The notes under the pieces were generated by a model. The model was not told where the DNA came from, did not search any database, and saw nothing but the letters and a program-made list of their open reading frames with translations. The position numbers were made by a program, and so were the translations under genes. Positions 1 through 8,300 of a DNA stretch of 64,000 nucleotides are shown piece by piece. The number at the start of each line of letters is the position of its first letter. Position 1 is the first letter of the stretch. The stretch comes from Microbacterium sp. A20 (GTDB lineage Bacteria; Actinomycetota; Actinomycetes; Actinomycetales; Microbacteriaceae), in contig NZ_SSDF01000082.1 in assembly GCF_004794515.1 (NCBI RefSeq), positions 1 through 64,000 of the forward strand, in the 5' to 3' direction.

Positions 1-1
1 C

Positions 2-106
2 GCTCCCGCTCCCGAGGCGCCCGCCGAGCCCGCACCTGCTGCGGCCGCTCCCGCCACCGACACCGCCGCCATCGCCCCGGCCGAGGACGCTCCGGCCGCC
101 GAATAG
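2..106 (+). CDS. C-terminal tail of an unidentified Ala/Pro/Glu-rich protein (partial)
   Basis: The window opens inside a reading frame that ends with TAG at 104-106. The 34 visible residues are almost only Ala, Pro, Glu, Asp and Thr, a low-complexity acidic tail of the kind found at the end of secreted, cell-wall or nucleic-acid-binding actinobacterial proteins. No domain is visible, so the function cannot be assigned. Its stop codon overlaps the -10 box of the next gene. The alternative is that this is non-coding; the open frame and its typical GC3 bias favour coding. Confidence 0.5.
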   Translation, partial: APAPEAPAEPAPAAAAPATDTAAIAPAEDAPAAE

Positions 107-109
107 ACT
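104..109 (+). promoter_or_regulatory. -10 box of a leaderless promoter for the YrdB-like gene
   Basis: TAGACT lies 6 bp before the ATG at 116 and overlaps the upstream stop codon. No ribosome binding site precedes the ATG, so transcription probably begins at the start codon. Confidence 0.55.
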
Positions 110-115
110 GGTTGC

Positions 116-487
116 ATGTCCTCGGATCCCGCACCCGTTCCCGGCGTCGAGCGCCCGAACATCTCCGCCCTCGATGTCGTCCGCACCGTCGTCCTGGTCG
201 CTGCCGTCGCCTCTCTCGCGCTGTGGGGATTCGCCAGCTGGGATCTCCCGTGGAACGTGATCCTCGGCATCGGGGCACCGGTGATCGTGATCCTCATCTG
301 GGCACTCTTCCTGTCGCCGCGTCCGGTCCTGCGCGTGCACCCGTTCCTCCGCGCCGCCGTCGAGCTGTTGATCTACGTCGGAGTCACGATCGCCTGGTGG
401 TCGATGGGTCAGGCGCTGATCGGCACCGCCTTCGCCCTGGTGGCCGTCGTCGCGGGCGTCCTCAGCGGTCGGCGCGCCCTGTCGTGA
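116..487 (+). CDS. YrdB-family (DUF2568-like) membrane protein
   Basis: A 123-residue protein with four predicted membrane helices at about residues 22-42, 46-66, 77-97 and 99-117 and almost no loops. The pattern, with a conserved Trp-rich second half around VTIAWWSMGQ, resembles the YrdB family of small bacterial membrane proteins, whose function is unknown. The start is set by the leaderless -10 box TAGACT. The alternative frame at 112-501 is Arg-rich and spurious. The gene is followed 24 bp later by the FAD oxidase and may be co-transcribed with it. Family assignment is by recall of the pattern. Confidence 0.75.
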   Translation: MSSDPAPVPGVERPNISALDVVRTVVLVAAVASLALWGFASWDLPWNVILGIGAPVIVILIWALFLSPRPVLRVHPFLRAAVELLIYVGVTIAWWSMGQALIGTAFALVAVVAGVLSGRRALS

Positions 488-511
488 GCCTCCCGTCGTG
501 AGCGCGCAGCC

Positions 512-1876
512 ATGAGCGTCCTGACACAGCTGAAGGAGTCGCTCGGCGCGCTCGTCGACACCGACGAGGCTGTTCTCGAGCAGGCCAGAGCCGATCGCTC
601 CGGTCATGCCGCAGCCGGACGCCCGATCGCCGTCGTCCACGCCGAACGGGTCGAGGACGTGCAGCAGACGATGCGCATCGCGTCGGCCGCGCGCACACCG
701 GTCGTCATCCGCGGAGCCGGCACCGGACTCGCCGGTGGGGCGAACGCCGGCAGCGGCGAGATCGTGTTGTCCCTGCGGCGGATGACCGCGATCCGGGAGG
801 TGCGGCCAGACGATCTGCTCGCCGTCGTCGAACCCGGCATCCTGAATGCCGACCTCAATGCAGAGCTCGCGCGACACGGGCTGTGGTGGGCACCCGACCC
901 GGCCAGCCGCGACATCTCCACGGTCGGCGGCAACATCGCCACCGGTGCCGGCGGGCTGCTCTGCGCCAAATACGGTGTCGTCCGCGATGCCGTGCTCGGC
1001 GTCGACCTGGTCCTCGCCGACGGGCGGCTGCTGCACCTCGGGCACCGCAGCGTCAAGGGCGTCACCGGGCTCGACCTCACGGCGCTGGTCGTCGGCTCCG
1101 AAGGCACGCTCGGTGTCGTGGTGGGTGCGACCCTCAAGCTGCGCAGGCTCGTGCCGGGAGAGACCTGCACGGTGGTCGCCACCTTCCCCGGCGTGCGCGC
1201 CGCCGCCTCCGCCTCCGCTGCGGTGACCGCCGCGGGCGTGCAACCGGCGATCATGGAGCTGATGGACGCCGCGAGCCTCACCGCGGTGCACGCGCTCCTC
1301 GGCCTTCCAGCACCGACACCGGGAGCGGCCCAGCTCACCATCCAGACCGACGGCCCTGCCGCTCGCGTCGAAGCCGATACCATCGCGGAGATCCTTCGCG
1401 CTCACCGTGGGGTGACGGTCGTCTCGCACGACCGCGCGGAGGGAGAGCAGCTGCTGGCGATCCGCCGATCCATGCACGCGGCCATGGCGTCGCTGGGTAC
1501 GACGCTCATCGAAGACGTCTCCGTGCCCCGCAGCGCGATGCCCGCCATGTTCGACGAGATCGCGCGTATCGAACGCGAATACCGACTCACGATCCCGACG
1601 GTGGCGCACGCGGGCGACGGCAATCTGCACCCCAACTTCCTCTTCGAGGGCCCCGACGTCCCACCCGAGGTGTGGGCGGCGGCCGACGAGCTGTTCCGCG
1701 CGGCGATCGCCCTCGGCGGGACGCTGACCGGAGAGCACGGCATCGGCGTCCTGAAGCGCCGCTGGCTCGCCGACGAGCTCGGAGAAGACCAGTGGCTGCT
1801 GCAGCGACAGATCGCCGCGGTGTTCGATCCCCTCGGCATCCTCAACCCTGGAAAGGTGTTCAGCCCCGATGCCTGA
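512..1876 (+). CDS. FAD-binding oxidoreductase, glycolate/D-lactate dehydrogenase (GlcD) type
   Basis: A 454-residue member of the FAD-linked oxidase family that oxidises 2-hydroxyacids such as D-lactate or glycolate to 2-oxoacids. The N-terminal FAD-binding (PCMH) domain covers about residues 35-215, with the pyrophosphate loop RGAGTGLAGGAN at 68-78 and STVGGNIATGAGG at 136-148. The C-terminal FAD-oxidase domain carries VAHAGDGNLHPN at about 364-375 and GEHGIG at 407-412, which are typical active-site motifs. Length is normal for a soluble single-subunit enzyme. No Fe-S partner is encoded nearby, so the electron acceptor is unknown. It overlaps the Nudix gene by 8 bp. Substrate is inferred from family only. 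Confidence 0.85.
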   Translation: MSVLTQLKESLGALVDTDEAVLEQARADRSGHAAAGRPIAVVHAERVEDVQQTMRIASAARTPVVIRGAGTGLAGGANAGSGEIVLSLRRMTAIREVRPDDLLAVVEPGILNADLNAELARHGLWWAPDPASRDISTVGGNIATGAGGLLCAKYGVVRDAVLGVDLVLADGRLLHLGHRSVKGVTGLDLTALVVGSEGTLGVVVGATLKLRRLVPGETCTVVATFPGVRAAASASAAVTAAGVQPAIMELMDAASLTAVHALLGLPAPTPGAAQLTIQTDGPAARVEADTIAEILRAHRGVTVVSHDRAEGEQLLAIRRSMHAAMASLGTTLIEDVSVPRSAMPAMFDEIARIEREYRLTIPTVAHAGDGNLHPNFLFEGPDVPPEVWAAADELFRAAIALGGTLTGEHGIGVLKRRWLADELGEDQWLLQRQIAAVFDPLGILNPGKVFSPDA

Positions 1877-2276
1877 CATCCACGTGAGCGCTGCCGTGAT
1901 CGTCGACGCCGAAGGGCGGGTGCTGGTCGTCCGCAAACAGGGCACCACTCGGTTCATGCAGCCGGGAGGCAAGCCCGAGCCCGGTGAGTCCGCCGTGCAG
2001 ACCCTGATCCGCGAGCTCCACGAGGAGTTGGGGCTGACGCTCGACGAGAGTGAGCTTCAGCCGCTCGGGACCTTCGTCTCCGCGGCCGCGAACGAACCCG
2101 GTCACCGTGTCGTCGCCGCGGCCTTCGCGGCATCCGTCGACCCCGGAGCCGTCACGGTCCAGGCGGAACTCGCCGAGCTGCGGTGGATCACTCCGGCGGA
2201 CGTCGCGACACTCCCCCTGGCACCCCTGAGCGTCGAGCACCTGCTGCCGATCGCCTGGCCCGCGCTGGCGGGCTGA
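1869..2276 (+). CDS. Nudix hydrolase
   Basis: A 135-residue protein with a complete Nudix box at residues 33-56: a glycine pair, GESA, then RELHEELGL with the metal-binding glutamates. Nudix enzymes hydrolyse nucleoside diphosphates linked to another moiety, for example oxidised dNTPs, ADP-ribose or dinucleotides. The protein is a single MutT-sized domain, so a housecleaning role is plausible, but the substrate cannot be read from sequence. The start codon lies inside the end of the FAD oxidase gene, which indicates translational coupling. It is convergent with nagB, with only 16 bp between the stop codons. Confidence 0.9.
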   Translation: MPDIHVSAAVIVDAEGRVLVVRKQGTTRFMQPGGKPEPGESAVQTLIRELHEELGLTLDESELQPLGTFVSAAANEPGHRVVAAAFAASVDPGAVTVQAELAELRWITPADVATLPLAPLSVEHLLPIAWPALAG

Positions 2277-2292
2277 GCGCGCCGGACAGGCG

Positions 2293-3072
2293 TCAGATGC
2301 CCTGCCAGGCCGGTTTGTTCGCGAACGTGTAACGGTAGTAATCGGCGAGCTGGAGACGCGAGGCTGCGGCCTCGTCGACCACGATGGTCGCATGCGGGTG
2401 CAGCTGGATGGCGGAACCCGGCAGGAGCGCCGTGAGCGGCCCCTCGACCGCGCCGGCGACCGCCTCTGCCTTGCCCTCGCCGAACGCGAGCAGCACCAGG
2501 TGCCGCGCCTTCAGGATGGTGCCGAGGCCCTGCGTGATGCAGTGCATCGGCACGTCGTCGATCGAGTCGAAGAAGCGTGCGTTGTCCTCGCGGGTCTGCT
2601 CCGTGAGGGTCTTCACGCGAGTGCGCGAGGCGAACGACGACCCCGGCTCGTTGAAGCCGATGTGTCCGTCGGTGCCGATCCCGAGGATCTGCAGGTCGAC
2701 CCCACCGGCGGCCTCGATGGCTGCCTCGTAGTCGTCGCCGGCGTGCTGAATCGTCGCGAGAGCGCCGTTCGGGACGTGGATGCGCTCCGGGTCGAGCCCG
2801 AGCGGTTCGACGACCTCGCGCGTGATGACGGATCGGTAGCTCTCCGGATGAGCCGGGTCGATGCCGACGTATTCGTCCAGGGCGAAACCGCGCACCTGCG
2901 AGACGTCGCGACCGGCGAGCTGCGTGCGCAGCGCCTGGTAGACGGGGAGTGGAGTGGACCCGGTCGCGAGCCCGAGCACTGCATCCGCGCGGCGTTCGAT
3001 CAGCTCGACGATCTCGGTGGCGACCAGGGCGCCTGCGGCCTCGGCATTCTCGACGATGACGACCTCAGCCAT
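2293..3072 (-). CDS. nagB: Glucosamine-6-phosphate deaminase
   Basis: A 259-residue enzyme converting glucosamine-6-phosphate to fructose-6-phosphate and ammonia, the last step of N-acetylglucosamine catabolism. Diagnostic segments are GLATGSTP near residue 34, FALDEYVG with the proton-transfer Asp66, and GIGTDGHIGFNEPG at 131-144 with Asp135, His137 and Glu142. Length matches the short NagB form. The start MAEVVIV is chosen over an upstream ATG because it is preceded by AAGGAG and overlaps the stop of the upstream ROK gene by 8 bp. The gene lies in an operon with a ROK kinase and the ROK regulator. No nagA deacetylase is visible in the window; the deacylase half of the 5341-8610 fusion is a different amidohydrolase subgroup. 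Confidence 0.95.
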   Translation of the reverse strand: MAEVVIVENAEAAGALVATEIVELIERRADAVLGLATGSTPLPVYQALRTQLAGRDVSQVRGFALDEYVGIDPAHPESYRSVITREVVEPLGLDPERIHVPNGALATIQHAGDDYEAAIEAAGGVDLQILGIGTDGHIGFNEPGSSFASRTRVKTLTEQTREDNARFFDSIDDVPMHCITQGLGTILKARHLVLLAFGEGKAEAVAGAVEGPLTALLPGSAIQLHPHATIVVDEAAASRLQLADYYRYTFANKPAWQGI

Positions 3073-4030
3073 GCGGGACGATCTCCTTCTCGGTGATGGA
3101 TGCGCCGACGAGTGCGGCGCCGAAAGCGGCAGCGGGAGACCCGGCCGGAAGCAGTTCGATTCTCTCATCCAGGCGGAGGGACCGCATGAACGGCGATGCC
3201 TCGGCGCCCGCGTGCAACGCTGCGCGGATGCCGCCGTCCAGTCGGTCGCCGAGAGCCGTGAGCCCTCCCCCGATCACGACCGTCTCGACGTCGGCGGAGA
3301 GCACGAGAACCCGCACCGCAGCGGCGGCGCCGTGGAAGAGGTCGGTGCGGAGCGCGAGGGCGAGCGGATCGCCGGCGTCGGCGGCATCGAAGATGTCTCT
3401 GATCGGCAGTGCACCCGGTCGCCCCCACGCCTTGGCGAGCGCTCCGCCCCCGCAGAACGTCTCGACGCAGCCGTGCTGGCCGCATCCGCACAGACGGCCG
3501 TTCGGGTCGACCGAGAGGTGCCCCACCTCCCCCGCGGTGCCACGGGAACCGCGCCAGATGCGACCGTCGATCACGATGCCTGCCGCGACGCCGGTGCCGA
3601 GGTTGAGATACGCCATCGACCCGGTGACCCCGCTCAGGGCCGCCGCTCCGAGCGCTGCGGCCTTCACGTCGTTCTCAACTCGGAACGGGATGCCGAGGGC
3701 CTGCTCCGCGCGGTCGGCGAGCTCCAGCGACTCCACGCCGAGATTGACCGCATGATCGACCCGCCCGGCGTCGGCATCGACCAGCCCGGGGATGCCGATC
3801 CCTACGGAGCCGATGTCGGACGACGGCAAGCCGACCTCATCGGCGAGAGCGCTGACAGCCGCCACGATGCTTTCGACGACGGCGTCGTCTCCCCAGCCGG
3901 TGACCCGGCGGAGTCGCCCGACGATCTCACCGGAGGGGTCGACGGCCACCGCATCGATCTTCGTTCCACCGACGTCCAGGCCCACTCGAATCGGCCGACC
4001 GGTGGGGTCGGCAACACTCGCACCGTTCAT
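3065..4030 (-). CDS. ROK-family sugar kinase (glucokinase / N-acetylglucosamine kinase type)
   Basis: A 321-residue ROK kinase. The phosphate-binding motif VGLDVGGTKIDA is near the N terminus, the ATPase fold motif YLNLGTGVAAGI is central, and the ROK zinc site is GHLSVDPNGRLCGCGQHGCVE (CxCGxxGCxE). There is no N-terminal helix-turn-helix, so it is the enzyme rather than the repressor. Because it overlaps nagB, the likely substrate is N-acetylglucosamine, glucosamine or glucose released by the hexosaminidase domain encoded upstream. It would supply a 6-phosphosugar for deacetylation and NagB. The ATG is preceded by GGGAGC. Substrate choice is inference. Confidence 0.88.
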   Translation of the reverse strand: MNGASVADPTGRPIRVGLDVGGTKIDAVAVDPSGEIVGRLRRVTGWGDDAVVESIVAAVSALADEVGLPSSDIGSVGIGIPGLVDADAGRVDHAVNLGVESLELADRAEQALGIPFRVENDVKAAALGAAALSGVTGSMAYLNLGTGVAAGIVIDGRIWRGSRGTAGEVGHLSVDPNGRLCGCGQHGCVETFCGGGALAKAWGRPGALPIRDIFDAADAGDPLALALRTDLFHGAAAAVRVLVLSADVETVVIGGGLTALGDRLDGGIRAALHAGAEASPFMRSLRLDERIELLPAGSPAAAFGAALVGASITEKEIVPHG

Positions 4031-4073
4031 CGGATGCCGCTCCCGGCGGTCTCGACAGTGGTGCAGAGGAGCG

Positions 4074-5261
4074 TCACGACACGCCCAGCTGACCGGAGAG
4101 CACCATCACCGCAGCACCGCGCAGGACGATGTCCTCCTGATGTGTCCGGCGCACGACGACGTCCTCGAAGACGCCCTCGAGCGTGCGGGCGTGCAGCGTC
4201 TCGATCGCGGCGTCGATCAGGATGCCGTCGAGCAGATCCGCGGGTCCGGAGAGCACGACCTCGGAGAGATCGAGGGCCGCGACGATCGGAGCGATGGCGA
4301 TCGCCATGCGGGTTCCGGCGTCGCGCAGGATCTCGTCGCGGGCGTCGGGGTCGGACTCCAATGCCGCGCGCAGGCGGCTGACGCTCAGCCAGGCTTCGAG
4401 GCAGCCGTCCTTGCCGCAGGCGCACCGGGGACCGCCGTCGGTGCCGACGACGACGTGCCCGATCTCCCCCGCCGCGAAGCGGCTGCCCAGCAACGGCTGA
4501 CTGCCGGTGATGAGCCCGGCGCCCACGCCCTTGCCGATCTTGATCAGCATGAAGTCGGCCTTCGCGTCCCCGAAGGTGTATTCGGCGAGCACCGCCGCGT
4601 TGGCGTCGTTCCTGGCGAGCACGGGCAGATCGAGGTCGATGCCCAGCTTCGCCTCGAGGGGGAAGTTCGTCCAGCCGAGGTTCGGCGAGCTGAGCACGAG
4701 TCCATCGGGCCGCACGACCCCGGGGGTGCCGATGCCGACGCCCAACAGGGGCTGCGTGGAGGCGGCGACCAGGGTCTTCGCGAGTTCGTGCAGGGCGGCG
4801 TACGCCGCCTCGCCGTCGGGCGATTCCGGCCGCGGGACTTCACGCCGCTCGAGCACGTCGCCGTCCAGGCTCAGCACGGCCCCGGTGAAAGCACTGGGAC
4901 CCGAGAGATCGAGGCCGAGGATCTGATGGCCCACGCGGTCGATGTCGATCAGGATCGGAGGCTTGCCGGGCCCGACGGCCTCGCGGACGCCCATTTCGAC
5001 GACGATGCCGTCGGCGATGAACTCCGCGACGAGATCGGAGATCGTGACCCTGGTCAGGCCCGTCTCGCGCGAGAGGTCGGCACGACTCATCGCCCCGGCG
5101 TGATACAGCGTCTGCAGGACCAGTGCACGGTTGTGGCCGCGGGCATGCTCGGGGAGCACTTTCGCGCGCGAGCGCAGGTGGCGCCCAGGGCCGAAGGCAT
5201 GCGTGTTCGCGCCGAGGTACTCCACCTGCGGCGCGGGACGCTGTTCATCCGAAACGGACAT
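4074..5261 (-). CDS. ROK-family transcriptional repressor (NagC/XylR type)
   Basis: A 395-residue ROK regulator. An N-terminal winged helix-turn-helix lies at about residues 38-90 (RALVLQTLYHAGAMSRADLS followed by TRVTISDLV), and the sugar-binding ROK domain follows, with the zinc motif CACGKDGCLEAW near residue 285. Proteins of this type repress amino-sugar or xylose genes and release DNA when the sugar or its phosphate binds. It is the first gene of the ROK regulator-ROK kinase-nagB unit. Its own promoter carries a 25-bp imperfect palindrome overlapping the -10 box, so autoregulation is likely. Distance to the kinase gene is 43 bp. Confidence 0.9.
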   Translation of the reverse strand: MSVSDEQRPAPQVEYLGANTHAFGPGRHLRSRAKVLPEHARGHNRALVLQTLYHAGAMSRADLSRETGLTRVTISDLVAEFIADGIVVEMGVREAVGPGKPPILIDIDRVGHQILGLDLSGPSAFTGAVLSLDGDVLERREVPRPESPDGEAAYAALHELAKTLVAASTQPLLGVGIGTPGVVRPDGLVLSSPNLGWTNFPLEAKLGIDLDLPVLARNDANAAVLAEYTFGDAKADFMLIKIGKGVGAGLITGSQPLLGSRFAAGEIGHVVVGTDGGPRCACGKDGCLEAWLSVSRLRAALESDPDARDEILRDAGTRMAIAIAPIVAALDLSEVVLSGPADLLDGILIDAAIETLHARTLEGVFEDVVVRRTHQEDIVLRGAAVMVLSGQLGVS

Positions 5262-5262
5262 G

Positions 5263-5287
5263 TTTGTTAGTAGACCTTACGAACAAA
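5263..5287. promoter_or_regulatory. Candidate ROK operator
   Basis: An imperfect palindrome reading TTTGTTAGTAG on the left and TACGAACAAA on the right, just upstream of the ROK regulator start. It overlaps the putative -10 (5269-5274) of that gene. Its A/T-rich ends and dyad symmetry resemble NagC-type sites. This is the strongest AT-rich patch in the first 10 kb. Confidence 0.5.
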
Positions 5288-5297
5288 ATTTGTGCAA
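5269..5297 (-). promoter_or_regulatory. Putative promoter of the ROK regulator
   Basis: On the minus strand a -35-like TTGCAC (5292-5297) is separated by 17 bp from TCTACT (5269-5274), which lies 7 bp before the ATG. The transcript would be leaderless or nearly so. The -10 match is weak. Confidence 0.35.
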
Positions 5298-5300
5298 CCT

Positions 5301-5322
5301 CTCCCCGCAGACGCGCGGGGAG
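5301..5322. terminator. Hairpin between the deacylase-GH20 gene and the ROK regulator
   Basis: CTCCCCGC, loop AGACGC, GCGGGGAG, a perfect 8-bp GC stem located 19 bp past the stop of the 5341-8610 gene. It is followed on the minus strand by a mixed A/T stretch rather than a clean T run. It probably separates that transcript from the ROK regulator promoter. Confidence 0.45.
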
Positions 5323-5340
5323 GGTTACCGAAACGTTACA

Positions 5341-8300
5341 TTAATTTCGATACTCGGCGGAGGCGTTGTGCGATCGCTCGAGAAGGCGTGCCACCAGACC
5401 GGCGACGATGTGCTCGCGCGCCTCGATCGTCAGGGGCTTGCCCGGCACGCCGGGACGCCGCTGATCGGGCGCAGGTCCGTCCAGTGGACGATACCGCACC
5501 CCCGCCGCACGGAGGCGGCGCAGGTGCGTCGACAGACGTCGTCCGAAGTCCGCGTAGGGTGCCGGCTCGCCACCCTCCCAGAGCCGTTCGGCGATCGCCG
5601 CCAGCCGCGGGAACATCGCGAAGTCGACCCGATCACGGGTGGGCAGATGCTCGCTCCAGACGTTGGCCTGGCCGCCGACCGCTCCATCCTCGACACGCAG
5701 CGTGTAGGCGCGTTCGATCGTCAGCGGAGGGCCGACCCTGATGGGCTCCTCCGCGGACTCGGACTGGGGGTAGTCGAGGTACACCTCGAGGTCGGGGCAG
5801 GCCACGACCTCGATGCCGCGCGAGAGAGCGGCACGCATCGCGACCGGGCCGCGCCAGGCGAGGATCCGGACCCCGTCGGGGACATCCCCCTCGAGCACCT
5901 CGTCCCACGCCAGCGCCGTGCGACCTCTCGCGCGGACATGTGCGACGAAGTGGGCCGTGAACCAGGGCTGCACGTCGTGCGCCGAGGCGAGTCCGAGCTC
6001 CTGCATCCGGGTGGCGGCTGCAGCGCTCTGCTCCCATTCGGTCACGGGCACCTCGTCCCCGCCGATGCCGATCCACTCCGAGTCGAACACGTCGCACAGG
6101 GCGTCGATGGCTGCACGGCCGAATACCAGCGAAGCCTCGGTCGGAGCGAGCGTGCGCGGGTTCACACCGAACCGCTCCCACGGCGAGTCGACCGGATCTC
6201 CGACATCGGTGTTCCCGAGCTCGGGATACGCGGCGAGCGCGGCCTGGACGTGACCGGGCAGCTCGACCTCCGGGACCAGCGTCACGAAGCGATCGGCGGC
6301 GTATCTCACCAGATCCCGCAGCTCGGCCGTCGTGTAGAAGCCCTCGTGGATGCCCGGCTCGACGGTCGCGAGCGGACCGTGACCGCGCTGCGTCGCCGCT
6401 CGACGGGCACCGACCTCGGTGAGCCGGGGGAACCCCGGCACCTCGAACCGCCACCCCTGATCGTCCGTGAGATGCAGGTGCAGGACGTTGAGGCGATGAT
6501 CGGCCAGAAGGTCGATGAGCCGACGCACCTCCTCTACGGTCCGGAAGTGGCGTGCGACGTCGAGCATCGCGCCCCGCCACGCATAGGCGGGTGCTCCCTC
6601 CCACACGCCGGCCGGGATCGGCGTCGCGGCTCCCTCCGGGTCGCGCAGCTGCCGCAGCACCGTTGCGCCGCGGTACACGCCGGCGGGAGTCGCGCCACGG
6701 ACCTCGATGCCCGATTCGCTCACGCTGACGCGGAACGCCTCGCCTCCGATGCGCCCGACCGCTGCGGCATCGTCGCCGAGCGTCTCGTCGACCACGAGGC
6801 GGATGCACGGCCCTCCGTCGTCATCACCGAGACCGCCCAGCGTGGCTGCAGCGGCCGTGAGCTCCGCGGGGGCGAGCACGGGCGTCTTCCCCGACCAGGC
6901 GAACCCGGGCGCCATCGGGTCGATGCGCGCGTCGATGCGGGGCACCGTGGCCCGGTGGAGCGCCGGCGGCATCCGCAGCGCCCGGCCCGGCGTCGCGCCG
7001 GTGGGCTCGCCGTCGGAGACGACGGGCACTCCGCCAACCAGCACCTCGACGATGCCGAGCGGTGCGGCGAACGGCTCCTCGAATGTCGCCCCGGCCGCGA
7101 TGGTCTCGGGATCGAACAGCACGAGGTCGGCGGTCGCACCGGAGCGGATCACACCGCGCGGAGCATCGTCGCGGTCGAGGCCCAGCCGCCTGGCGGGCGT
7201 CCCCGTCAGATGCTGCACCGCCTCCTCCAGCGTGAGCACGCCCAGTTCGCGCACGTAGTGTCCGAGATACCGCGGGAACGTGCCCCGACCGCGGGGATGC
7301 GGCCGCGCGCCGATCAGGATCCCGTCGCTTCCTCCCGTGTGCCGCGGATGGCGCATGATCGCGCGGACGTTCTCCTCATCGCCGATGTGCATCAGGATGC
7401 CCGTGGCACCGGCATCGGCATCGGCGACGATCGTGTCGAGCACGACGTCGACCGCTCGGCGCCCCGTCGTCTCGGCGACCTCGGCCACCGTCCGACCGAC
7501 CAGGTCTGCGAGAGCAGGATGGGCCGTGCCCGAGATCTGGATCTGCGTCCAGTCGGCCCTCTCGCCGTGGAAGCCGTCGCACCCGATCTCCTCGAGTTCC
7601 ACGCGAACGGCCTCCCGGCCGGCCGCGTCGAGCTCGGAGACGGCCCGCAACAGGTCACCCGTCGCGGCGAGCCTGCTCGGCAGCAGCGCGGCGAGCGTCG
7701 TTGCTCCCGGCAGATAGGGATAGGTGTCCAGGGTCACGTCGACGCCATCCGCGATGGCCTCGTCGATCAGGGCCAGGAGCTCCGCTGCCCGCCCCCGGTT
7801 CGGGGCGAAGTTCATCGTGGCGTGGGTGAGGTGGATGGGGCATCCGGTGCGGCGACCGATGTCGAGCACTTCCCGGTAGGCGTCGAGTGCTCCCCCGCCG
7901 TAGCTGCGGGTGTGCGGCGCCCAGTAGCCGCCGCGCTCCGCGACCACGCGGCACAGCGCTTCGAGTTCTGCCGTGTCGGCATACATTCCCGGCGTGTAGG
8001 TGAGGCCGCTCGACATCCCGAAGGCGCCGGCGTCCAGCGCTGCACCGAGCAGGTCCGCCATCGCAGTGATCTCGACCGCTGTCGCCGGGCGGTTCTCGTG
8101 CCCGACGACCATCAGCCTGAGGTTCCCCTGCGGCACGAGCACCGCGGCGTTGGCCACGGCTGCCGCATCGATCGCAGTGATCAGGTCGCCCATCGTCCGC
8201 CACGGAACCTCGGCCGGCATGCCGTTCCATCCGGCGATCTGCCCGGGGATGGTGGCGGCCGCGTCGTCATCGAGCGGGGCGTAGCCGAGGCCGTCCTGAC

